The notes under the pieces are model-generated. The model searched no databases. It was not told the origin of the DNA and saw nothing but the letters and a program-made list of their open reading frames with translations. The position numbers and the translations under genes were made by a program. Shown here in pieces: positions 1-7,129 of a stretch of 54,800 nt of DNA (positions within the stretch are counted from its first letter, which is position 1; each line of letters begins with the position of its first letter). Origin of the DNA: Aestuariibaculum sediminum (GTDB lineage: Bacteria > Bacteroidota > Bacteroidia > Flavobacteriales > Flavobacteriaceae); assembly GCF_014596945.1 (NCBI RefSeq), contig NZ_JACVXB010000004.1, positions 354,026 to 408,825 of the forward strand. The letters run 5' to 3'.

Positions 1-61
1 CGGAGGTGTGACCCTCAACGGTTTTCAAGACCGCCGCATTCGACCACTCTGCCATTCTTCC
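1..61 (-). tRNA. tRNA-Ser (anticodon TGA), 3' end cut by window edge
   Basis: Read on the minus strand, the RNA starts at 61 with GGAAGAATGGCAGAGTGG. It shows the D-loop GGTCGAATG and an anticodon arm CGGTCTTGAAAACCG with TGA at 27-25. It then enters the long variable arm that marks a class II serine tRNA. The T arm and acceptor 3' strand lie outside the window. The start of the molecule and the anticodon arm match bacterial tRNA-Ser closely, so the identity is secure although the gene is partial. Confidence 0.93.
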
Positions 62-198
62 TTGAGTGTCTCATCAGTCATTCCTGATTGCGGGTGCAAA
101 TATAGAACCCTTTTTCAACTCTATCAAAGTTTTTTTAGCTTTTTTTATACTTTTTTCAAGATTAAATTTTAATGATCTCATTACGAGTAATTTTAAAA

Positions 199-235
199 TT
201 TGGTGATGCAAAATAAAATGCAAACCGTACTTTTG
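199..235 (+). promoter_or_regulatory. Bacteroidota-type promoter of the nitroreductase gene
   Basis: A perfect -7 box TACTTTTG (TAnnTTTG consensus) lies at 228-235, 19 bases before the ATG at 255. A TTTG at 199-202 could be the -33 element, but the 25-base spacing is longer than usual, so only the -7 box is firm. Confidence 0.55.
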
Positions 236-254
236 TGTAAAGAAAATTCTAAAA

Positions 255-884
255 ATGGATATCATAAAACAGCTCAAGTGGCGCTACGCTACTAAAAAGT
301 TTGATGTTAATAAAAAACTATCACCTGAAAAATTAAATACATTAAAACAAGCCTTTAATTTAACGGCTACTTCCTTTGGTTTACAAACCTTAAAACTAAT
401 TATTGTTGAAACGCAAAGTTTACGCGATGCATTGTTACCACATAGTTATAATCAGCGTCAAGTAGTTGATGCATCGCACCTGTTAATTATTTGTATTCAG
501 GACGACGTTTTAGAGGAAGATGTGGTAAATTACTATAAAAACATAAAGGATATTCGAAACACCTCAGAATCCATTTTAAAGCCATATCGTCAGGATTTAA
601 TTAATATGATGCATAAAATGTCTGTTCAGGAACGTCAACAATGGTCCAGACATCAAGCTTATATCGCATTGGGTAACCTTATGACTGTTTGTGCGGTTGA
701 AAAAATAGATTCCTGTCCCATGGAAGGGTTCAAGGCAACAGAATTTGATACTATCTTAGATCTCGATAAAAAGGGTTTAAAATCGGTATTGTTATTACCT
801 GTAGGATACCGCTCAAAAGAGGATATGTTTTCCGATTTCGCTAAAGTTAGAAAACCCCTTAATGAAGCAATAATAGAACTTTAA
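255..884 (+). CDS. NAD(P)H-dependent nitroreductase family oxidoreductase (NfsB-like)
   Basis: This 209-residue protein matches FMN-dependent nitroreductases of the NfsB/NfnB type, which are homodimeric cytosolic flavoenzymes that reduce nitroaromatics, quinones or flavins with NAD(P)H. The N-terminus carries the family signature of a basic stretch, RYATKKFD at residues 10-17, which helps bind the FMN phosphate. The stretch TATSFGLQTLKLIIVE (about 37-52) is the usual FMN/substrate-side motif, and CPMEGFKATEFD (about 155-166) is the conserved C-terminal half motif. The length is normal for the family (about 210-220). The ATG at 255 lies just behind a TAnnTTTG promoter box. The gene stands alone, and the true substrate cannot be read from sequence. 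Confidence 0.88.
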   Translation: MDIIKQLKWRYATKKFDVNKKLSPEKLNTLKQAFNLTATSFGLQTLKLIIVETQSLRDALLPHSYNQRQVVDASHLLIICIQDDVLEEDVVNYYKNIKDIRNTSESILKPYRQDLINMMHKMSVQERQQWSRHQAYIALGNLMTVCAVEKIDSCPMEGFKATEFDTILDLDKKGLKSVLLLPVGYRSKEDMFSDFAKVRKPLNEAIIEL

Positions 885-894
885 TTACAATAAT

Positions 895-977
895 GGCGTT
901 ACACTAACAGGTTAGTGGCGGGCTTTTGGTAGTCGCTCTTTTCAAGGAGCTTCAACAATACCTCAATCCCTAACGCA
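895..977. repeat. Small palindromic dispersed-type element between genes
   Basis: The gap between two coding regions is bounded by an inverted pair, GCGTTA (896-901) and TAACGC (971-976). Inside are a perfect small stem, CTAAC-AG-GTTAG (904-915), a GGCGGGCTTTT block (917-927) and an imperfect GCTC/GAGC stem (935-950). It ends with the block CAATCCCTAACGC. From memory, many Flavobacteriaceae carry a dispersed intergenic element of this layout (GGGCGTTACCC, a GGGT partner, a CGGGCTTT block and a final CAATCCCTAACGC). This copy looks decayed. Family membership is inference; the inverted repeats are seen. Confidence 0.5.
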
Positions 978-994
978 AAATAAAACTTAAATAT

Positions 995-2191
995 ATGCCC
1001 GGATTTGAATTATTTGGAGATTTAGAACGTAAAGAAGTAAACGATGTATTGGATAACGGCGTAATTATGCGCTATGGTTTCGATGGCATGCGAAATGGCC
1101 ATTGGAAAGCTAAGGAATTAGAACGAAAATTATCTGAAACTTTTCAATCAAACCATGTGCAATTAGTATCTAGCGGAACAGCTGCCGTGTCTATTGCTTT
1201 GGCAGCAGCAGGAGTAGGAGCAGGCGACGAAGTTATTCTTCCAACCTTTACTTTTGTAGCCAGTTTTGAAGCTGTAATGATGCTAGGAGCTGTACCAGTT
1301 TTAGTAGATATAGATGATACTTTAACGCTAAGCCCTAAGGCTATTGAAGACGCTATTACGCCAAAAACCAAAGCGGTTATGGTTGTTCATATGTGCGGAA
1401 GTATGGGGAATATGGAAGCTTTGCAAAACATATGTGCGGCAAACAAATTATTGCTTGTAGAAGACGCTTGCCAAGCCATTGGCGGAAGTTACAAAGGAAA
1501 ACCTTTGGGAAGTATTGGTGATTTGGGCTGTTTTTCATTCGATTTTGTTAAAACCATTACCTGTGGAGAGGGCGGTGCAGTGATTACAAATAATGAAGAA
1601 TATTATATAAATTCTGATCATTTCAGCGACCATGGTCATGATCATATAGGTAATGATAGAGGCGCAGAAACTCATCCTTTTTTAGGTTATAATTTTCGTA
1701 TTTCCGAATTGCATGCGGCTGTTGGATTAGGACAATTAAAACGTTTACCGGAAATCATAGACATTCAAAAAAGAAACTTTAATATCATTAAGGATGTTTT
1801 AGCTACAATACCTGAAGTAACCTTTAGAACCGTTCCTGAAGGAGGTGAAGAAAGTTACGGCTTTTTAAATTTCTTTTTGTCAGATTTAAATACGGCTCGT
1901 AAAGTATCGAATGAGTTTAAGACACAAGGCATTGATGGTTGTTTTCATTATTACGATAATAATTGGCATTATGTTCGTAAATGGGAACACTTAAAGGAAT
2001 TAAAATCGTTGTATCCTATTTCTGAAGAAGTAAAAAGTGGTTTAGCTTATTTAAAAAATGCTGATTATTCAGAGTCAGATCATTTTATTGGTAGAAATCT
2101 TTCCTGCTTAATAAAATTATCCTGGACAGAAGAAACTGTAAGGCAAAGAGCTTTGAAAATGGCAGAAATTATAAAATCCATAATAGATTAA
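995..2191 (+). CDS. DegT/DnrJ/EryC1/StrS-family PLP aminotransferase
   Basis: The 398-residue protein belongs to the fold type I sugar aminotransferase group (DegT/DnrJ/EryC1/StrS), which usually transfers an amino group from glutamate to a keto-sugar nucleotide. Visible marks are VSSGTAAVSIAL (cofactor phosphate site), DEVILPTFTFVASFEAV, LLVEDACQAIGGSYKGK (PLP aspartate) and SFDFVKTITCGEGGAV, where the codon at 1550-1552 gives the Schiff-base lysine K186. The length is typical. There are no other nucleotide-sugar genes beside it, so a role in surface glycan amino-sugar synthesis is only a family-level guess. The start ATG at 995 follows an AT-rich stretch without a clear Shine-Dalgarno site, as is common in Bacteroidota. 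Confidence 0.88.
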   Translation: MPGFELFGDLERKEVNDVLDNGVIMRYGFDGMRNGHWKAKELERKLSETFQSNHVQLVSSGTAAVSIALAAAGVGAGDEVILPTFTFVASFEAVMMLGAVPVLVDIDDTLTLSPKAIEDAITPKTKAVMVVHMCGSMGNMEALQNICAANKLLLVEDACQAIGGSYKGKPLGSIGDLGCFSFDFVKTITCGEGGAVITNNEEYYINSDHFSDHGHDHIGNDRGAETHPFLGYNFRISELHAAVGLGQLKRLPEIIDIQKRNFNIIKDVLATIPEVTFRTVPEGGEESYGFLNFFLSDLNTARKVSNEFKTQGIDGCFHYYDNNWHYVRKWEHLKELKSLYPISEEVKSGLAYLKNADYSESDHFIGRNLSCLIKLSWTEETVRQRALKMAEIIKSIID

Positions 2192-2318
2192 TTGCAGGAA
2201 ACTATTTTATAATAAACAAATCATCTTTTTTAGTGCAATAATTTTATTGATATGTGTAGTTAAAGTCTTAAATTTAAGGTAAATACAAGTTTATTTATTA
2301 ACATTTAAGGCTTTAATT

Positions 2319-3284
2319 ATGAAGAATTTTTATTATTATCTCATAGTACTTTGTATGCTTGTTTTTGCAGTTAGTTGTAAGTCGAAAACAAAATCTGAAA
2401 CAGAAAATACAGTAGAGGATAAAACTCCCCAAAAGCCCTACAAAACCTACAACGATGCTATTGTCTTTAAAACCTTGTCTATGGAGTTTATCGGCCCGGA
2501 TACGATAACTTCAGGATGGAATACGTTTAAGTATGTTAATCAATCTAACGAAACACATTTTATTCTTTTTGACAAATATCCTGAAGGAAAAACTATCGAA
2601 GACGGAGAGAAAGAAATTATTCCCGTATTTGACAAAGGAATGGATTTAATTAATGAAGGAAATACAGAAGCGGGATTTGCTGAATTTGGGAAGCTACCAG
2701 AGTGGTTTCCTAATATTGTATTTACCGGTGGTTCGGGTTTAATTGCCGGTGGACAATACAGTATTACGACATTACATTTAGAACCTGGATACTACGTGTT
2801 GGAGTGTTATGTAAAAATGCCAAATGGTAAATTTCATAACGCTATGGGTATGGTGAAACAACTTATTGTTAAAGAAGAAGACTCTGGTTATAATGCGCCT
2901 CAGGAAGATGTTGTTATAACTATATCTAATGATAATGGTATTGTTTTTAACGACAGCTTAGCTAAAGGACAAACGGTATTTAAGGTAGAATTTCCCGATC
3001 AAAAAGTTCATGAAAATTATGTTCAGAGCGATGTGCATCTAGCGCAATTGACGGCCGAGGCAAATTTAGACTCGTTAGAATCATGGATGGATTGGTCAAA
3101 TCCAAAGGGTTTAATTACTCCAGTGCCTAAAGGCGTAACATTTTTGGGTGGTATACAAGAACTACCGGCCGGAAAACATGGTTATTTTACAGCCGATTTA
3201 AGGCCCGGGAAATACGTTTTTATTTCGGAAGTACCTGGTGCTAAGCGTAAAAACTTGCTTAAAGTATTTGAAATAAAAGATTAA
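2319..3284 (+). CDS. Two-domain lipoprotein, possible cupredoxin-like fold
   Basis: This 321-residue protein has a lipoprotein signal peptide with lipobox AVSC (Cys20), so it should be lipid-anchored in the envelope. I do not recognise a named family. Two halves look related: domain 1 (about 45-190) contains GLIAGGQYSITTLHLEPGYY followed by LECYVKMPNGKFHNAMGM, and domain 2 (about 195-321) contains ELPAGKHGYFTADLRPGKY followed by VPGAKRKNLLKVFEI. Domain 1 shows His, Cys, His and Met in an order like a type 1 copper site; domain 2 lacks these residues. A cupredoxin-like beta sandwich is therefore plausible but unproven. Its stop codon overlaps that of the convergent ribBA. Confidence 0.7.
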   Translation: MKNFYYYLIVLCMLVFAVSCKSKTKSETENTVEDKTPQKPYKTYNDAIVFKTLSMEFIGPDTITSGWNTFKYVNQSNETHFILFDKYPEGKTIEDGEKEIIPVFDKGMDLINEGNTEAGFAEFGKLPEWFPNIVFTGGSGLIAGGQYSITTLHLEPGYYVLECYVKMPNGKFHNAMGMVKQLIVKEEDSGYNAPQEDVVITISNDNGIVFNDSLAKGQTVFKVEFPDQKVHENYVQSDVHLAQLTAEANLDSLESWMDWSNPKGLITPVPKGVTFLGGIQELPAGKHGYFTADLRPGKYVFISEVPGAKRKNLLKVFEIKD

Positions 3285-4444
3285 TAATTTAAATAATCTA
3301 CAATTTCTAATCCGTAACCAACCATACCGATGCGCTTAGTTTGTTCACTGTTGGAAATTAGGCGCATTTTATGTATATCCAGGTCATGTAATATTTGCGC
3401 TCCAATTCCGAAATCGCGGTTATCCATATTAATACGCGGAGCTTTAGATACCGAATGCGGTTGTTGGTTTTCTTTAAGGAAATTTAATCGGTTTAAAATA
3501 TTCATAGATTGCACTTCCTGGTTAATAAATATGATGGCACCATGACCTTCTTTATTTATAACCTTAAACATGTTTTCTAACTGGGTATCTACATTATTGG
3601 TTAATGTACCTAAAATATCGTTGTTAACTAATGTAGAATTAATTCTAGTAGGAACGGCATCGGTGTCCTTCCACTGACCTTTAGTTAAAGCTATGTGCAC
3701 CTGATTATTGGTGGTTTGTTTGTAGGCTCGTAATCTAAAGTTGCCAAAACGTGTAGCTATTTCAAAATCTTCTTTTTTATCAATTAAAGAATCGTGCTGC
3801 ATTCTATAAGCCACCAAATCTTCAATAGAAACTATTTTTAAATCCAGTTTTTTAGCCACTTCCATAAGTTGTGGTAAACGGGCCATGGTTCCGTCTTCAT
3901 TCATAATTTCAACGATAACCCCAGCAGGCTGTAATCCAGCTAATCGTGCAAAGTCTATAGCAGCTTCGGTATGACCTGTGCGTCTTAAAACACCACCTTC
4001 TTTAGCAACTAAAGGGAAAATATGTCCTGGTCGGGCTAATTCAAAGGGTTTAGTTGAAGGATCTATAAGTGACTTTATTGTTTTTGCTCTGTCACTGGCA
4101 GAAATGCCTGTGGTAACGCCATTACCACGCAAATCAACAGAAACCGTAAAGGCTGTTTCCATATGATCGGTATTGTTTCTAACCATCATATGTAAATCTA
4201 ATTCTTTACAGCGCTTTTCGGTAAGTGGCGCACATATAAGACCTCTTCCTTGTGAGGCCATGAAGTTTATCATTTCAGGCGTTACCTTATCGGCAGCAGC
4301 CACAAAGTCGCCTTCATTTTCACGGTTTTCATCATCAACAACTATAATGACTTTTCCATTTCTTATATCTTCTATAGCATCATGTATGCTATCTAATTTA
4401 AACTTTAAGTTTGATGCGTTATCTGTCATTGTCTCGGTAATCAT
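3281..4444 (-). CDS. ribBA: RibBA-type protein: DHBP synthase with degenerate GTP cyclohydrolase II domain
   Basis: Residues 1-215 are a complete 3,4-dihydroxy-2-butanone-4-phosphate synthase, which turns ribulose 5-phosphate into the four-carbon unit of riboflavin. The acidic loop DDENRENEGD (37-46) and RPGHIFPLVAKEGGVLRRTGHTEA (138-161) carry the metal and substrate residues. Residues 230-387 align with GTP cyclohydrolase II, but the zinc motif has become INSTLVNND then LTNNVD, with Leu272, Asn283 and Val285 where three cysteines belong. The QEGRG(I)G loop has become QEVQSMN. This half should not hydrolyse GTP. It keeps the DFGIGAQIL and GYGLEIV frame, so it is folded and under selection. 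It is last in the ftsK operon, 15 bases after the permease gene. Confidence 0.92.
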   Translation of the reverse strand: MITETMTDNASNLKFKLDSIHDAIEDIRNGKVIIVVDDENRENEGDFVAAADKVTPEMINFMASQGRGLICAPLTEKRCKELDLHMMVRNNTDHMETAFTVSVDLRGNGVTTGISASDRAKTIKSLIDPSTKPFELARPGHIFPLVAKEGGVLRRTGHTEAAIDFARLAGLQPAGVIVEIMNEDGTMARLPQLMEVAKKLDLKIVSIEDLVAYRMQHDSLIDKKEDFEIATRFGNFRLRAYKQTTNNQVHIALTKGQWKDTDAVPTRINSTLVNNDILGTLTNNVDTQLENMFKVINKEGHGAIIFINQEVQSMNILNRLNFLKENQQPHSVSKAPRINMDNRDFGIGAQILHDLDIHKMRLISNSEQTKRIGMVGYGLEIVDYLNY

Positions 4445-4459
4445 GCTGCAAAGATATTG

Positions 4460-6469
4460 CTATTTTAAAGAATTTAAACAATTTTGTTTTAAGTCTTCTT
4501 TCATTTTAGAATTTAAAAACACATAACCTATAAAATAGAGTGGTAATCCAATAATTAATAGAGCAATATGCAGTTTCTTTTCAACTTTATTTATGTGCTT
4601 GTAAAAGGATGATATATTCAAAATTGATTTAACGTAGTATATAATATACATAACAAACGACACAATACTTAATTGAATGGATGCCGCTGCAGCCGATGGT
4701 AATTTGTTATTAGCAAATATAAAATGCAAAATAAGTAAAATAGCGCCAATAGTATAGAGTGTAATTGCAAAATTGGTATGATCCTTATAATCTTTATAGA
4801 TTGCCTCTGAAGTATCGAAAGATTCATCTATAGAAAGGCCTTGGCCACGTAAAACAGGTATTGGATATCCTCTCTTTTGTAATAATTTTAAAGCTTCAAA
4901 CCTTGTGTTTTCATCATGACCTAAAGTCTCATAATTAGCAATAACATCAAGAAGGCGATCGTTTTTATAAGAATGTAAAAACGTATAATCTACCGATTCT
5001 TTTTGTTTAATATTTAAGGCTTTTTTAATTGGTTCTATTAAATTGTCGAATTCAAATAAACCTTTATCGGCGGTAGCGCGTTTGGTTAAAAATACACCTA
5101 ATGGCAACATAACTAAAGTAGAAAACCAGCTGGCTAAAATTGGATTAAAACCGCCATTTTTGGCACTATTGGTGGCGAAAATACCAATAAAATGATAGGT
5201 TAAGAATAATAAAATTGCAACCACCATAGGCAGACCTATACCACCTTTTCGTATTAAAGCTCCCAGGGGTGCACCAACAAAGAATAAAACTATACATGCC
5301 AAGCCAAGTGCAAATTTTTCATGTAAAGAAATATAGTGTCTATTAATTAACGATTTTGATGCTTTAATAGGCGTTTCTCTTGAAATGATTAACTGTCTGG
5401 CACTACCCATTGTTTTTTTTGCCATTTCAACAAGGTCTATTTGTCGTCTTAAATCGAGACTGTCCAATAGGGGGGCAAGGTTGTGTTCTGTCCTTACAAT
5501 ATTTAAAGAATCCTTTTTAGGAGTTTGTAACGGTGCTTTTTTAGTAGGGGTTATTCTATGATTATTAGCCATGATGCTCGTACGCTGAAACATGCTTTTA
5601 GAGAATGTTTCATGGTCGTTATCGCGCTTTTTTTCGAGAGAATCGATAGATTTATTCAAATCGACCACATCGAGCATACTATATTTATCGGTTTGAGATT
5701 CTTCATCCATATCTACATCGTTAATTTGAGAAATATCGATGTTTATAGTATAGGTTTCGAATGTACTTTTTGCAAACGGATTTTTTTTACGTGTTTTAGG
5801 ATCTCTGCTGTATATGTCACTGTAATAGTTTCCGTCATTTAAAATAAGTTTAATGACATTAGATTCTTCTCGACTCGCTAGTTCACCTGTTTTAGAGCGA
5901 ATAACGGTAGCGTTTTTACGACCATCACTGCCTTTAATGTGAATGGTAACATTATCTAAAAACTGACCTCTTTCACCGTGTTTTTTATCAAATTTTATAT
6001 TATAAACGCCAACTGGATTGAATTGCCCTTCGGCTAAAACCATTGCTGGTTTTAATTTCGCTATGTTTCGGCGTAAATTATATGATTTTAATTCAGCCCA
6101 TGGAATAACATTGTTAGAAAAGAAAAATGTTGTAATTCCTAAAATAACTATAAAAACGCTAAGGCCAGACATGGCTCGCTGTAATGATATTCCTGTAGAT
6201 TTCATAGCTGCAAACTCATAGTTTTCGGCAAAGCTACCAAAGACCATTATAGAGGCTAAAAGAATGGTTAATGGCAAAACCAACGGAATTAATTTTGGCA
6301 TGAAATAGAACAGAAATTTAAAAATAACTTCTATGTCTAAATCTTTCCCAGCTAATTCTTTTATATATAACCATATGGTTTGCAATACAAAAATGAGCAT
6401 GAGTATTATAAACACGCTCAAGAAAGTCTTAAGGTAAGACGTCAGGATATATCGGTCTAGTATCTTCAA
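4460..6469 (-). CDS. LptF/LptG (YjgP/YjgQ) family permease with C-terminal membrane extension
   Basis: This inner-membrane permease belongs to the YjgP/YjgQ family, which forms the membrane half of the LptB2FG lipopolysaccharide exporter. The N-terminus (DRYILTSYLKTFLSVF) and the three following hydrophobic segments match the family. A periplasmic region with charged, variable sequence spans about 130-375, and three more helices lie at about 385-470, including EKFALGLACIVLFFVGAPLGALIRKGGIG. At 669 residues it is much longer than proteobacterial LptF or LptG (about 360). The extra part is a large periplasmic insert plus a C-terminal tail with about four predicted helices (550-660). It lies 11 bases after lolA. 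Whether it acts as a homodimer or with a second partner cannot be seen here. Confidence 0.88.
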   Translation of the reverse strand: MKILDRYILTSYLKTFLSVFIILMLIFVLQTIWLYIKELAGKDLDIEVIFKFLFYFMPKLIPLVLPLTILLASIMVFGSFAENYEFAAMKSTGISLQRAMSGLSVFIVILGITTFFFSNNVIPWAELKSYNLRRNIAKLKPAMVLAEGQFNPVGVYNIKFDKKHGERGQFLDNVTIHIKGSDGRKNATVIRSKTGELASREESNVIKLILNDGNYYSDIYSRDPKTRKKNPFAKSTFETYTINIDISQINDVDMDEESQTDKYSMLDVVDLNKSIDSLEKKRDNDHETFSKSMFQRTSIMANNHRITPTKKAPLQTPKKDSLNIVRTEHNLAPLLDSLDLRRQIDLVEMAKKTMGSARQLIISRETPIKASKSLINRHYISLHEKFALGLACIVLFFVGAPLGALIRKGGIGLPMVVAILLFLTYHFIGIFATNSAKNGGFNPILASWFSTLVMLPLGVFLTKRATADKGLFEFDNLIEPIKKALNIKQKESVDYTFLHSYKNDRLLDVIANYETLGHDENTRFEALKLLQKRGYPIPVLRGQGLSIDESFDTSEAIYKDYKDHTNFAITLYTIGAILLILHFIFANNKLPSAAAASIQLSIVSFVMYIIYYVKSILNISSFYKHINKVEKKLHIALLIIGLPLYFIGYVFLNSKMKEDLKQNCLNSLK

Positions 6470-6480
6470 GTGTAGGAGGC

Positions 6481-7122
6481 TTAGTCTAGATTATTGATGT
6501 AAAAATCTTTGTATTTGTTGGCATCAAAAGTAAATAAGCTTTTTGATAAAGGCTCGTTTGTTTTAAAAGAATTAACAGTAAGTGTTGTTTTGGTACTGTT
6601 TTTACCAACCTGAATTAAATTGTAAATGTGTTTGGTTTGTTTATCGATACCTAATAAAATATTTTTAATTTCTGAATTAGAATCGATTGGTGTTAATTTT
6701 ACATACTGTATTTTTCTACCATTAATATTTTGTTCAATGTCCATGGCATAAGTGTAACCGTCTTCGTAAAAAGACAACATTTTACTTGGGGTAATAGCGT
6801 CCTCTTCGTTGTTACTGTCTGAAGAAATAGTAACTTCTTCATCTTCTATACTTATGCTGTAAAGCTTTTTGCCATCGAACATACGCGTCACACCAAGAAT
6901 GTTTAATCGGTACTTTTCTCCTTGTAAAACCACATCACCTTTTGTTTGTTGTTTAATGTTCTCGGCAGTATTTTCTAAAACATATTTAAACGTTATAGAA
7001 ATATTATCGTAACTCTTAACCTTAGATGATACTTCTTTTAAAAGGGCTTTTGCAATGTTTTGTGCAAATGTTGTTGCAGATAAGGCAATAAGTAATACGG
7101 TTAAAATCTTCTTCATTTTCAT
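6481..7122 (-). CDS. lolA: LolA-like outer-membrane lipoprotein carrier protein
   Basis: A secreted protein of 213 residues with a signal peptide (MKKILTVLLIALSATTFAQ). The mature part looks like LolA, the periplasmic chaperone that ferries lipoproteins from the LolCDE complex to the outer membrane. Visible features are an early helix (AKALLKEVSSKVKSYDNIS), the alternating strands of the open barrel (KGDVVLQGEKYRLNI), VTRMFDGKKLYSI and a C-terminal FTFDANKYKDFYI. I chose the ATG at 7122, seven bases after the ftsK stop. The in-frame ATG at 7143 would overlap ftsK by 14 bases and put six extra residues before the signal peptide. The operon context with LptF/G fits an envelope transport job. 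Confidence 0.82.
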   Translation of the reverse strand: MKMKKILTVLLIALSATTFAQNIAKALLKEVSSKVKSYDNISITFKYVLENTAENIKQQTKGDVVLQGEKYRLNILGVTRMFDGKKLYSISIEDEEVTISSDSNNEEDAITPSKMLSFYEDGYTYAMDIEQNINGRKIQYVKLTPIDSNSEIKNILLGIDKQTKHIYNLIQVGKNSTKTTLTVNSFKTNEPLSKSLFTFDANKYKDFYINNLD

Positions 7123-7129
7123 TTTTAAA

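Noticed and set aside
74-277. Minus-strand 67-codon frame before the nitroreductase gene
   Set aside because: Low-complexity AT-rich translation overlapping the promoter and start of a clear gene; no family features.
4445-4460. FMN riboswitch before ribBA
   Set aside because: Only 15 bases separate ribBA from the gene before it, leaving no room for one.
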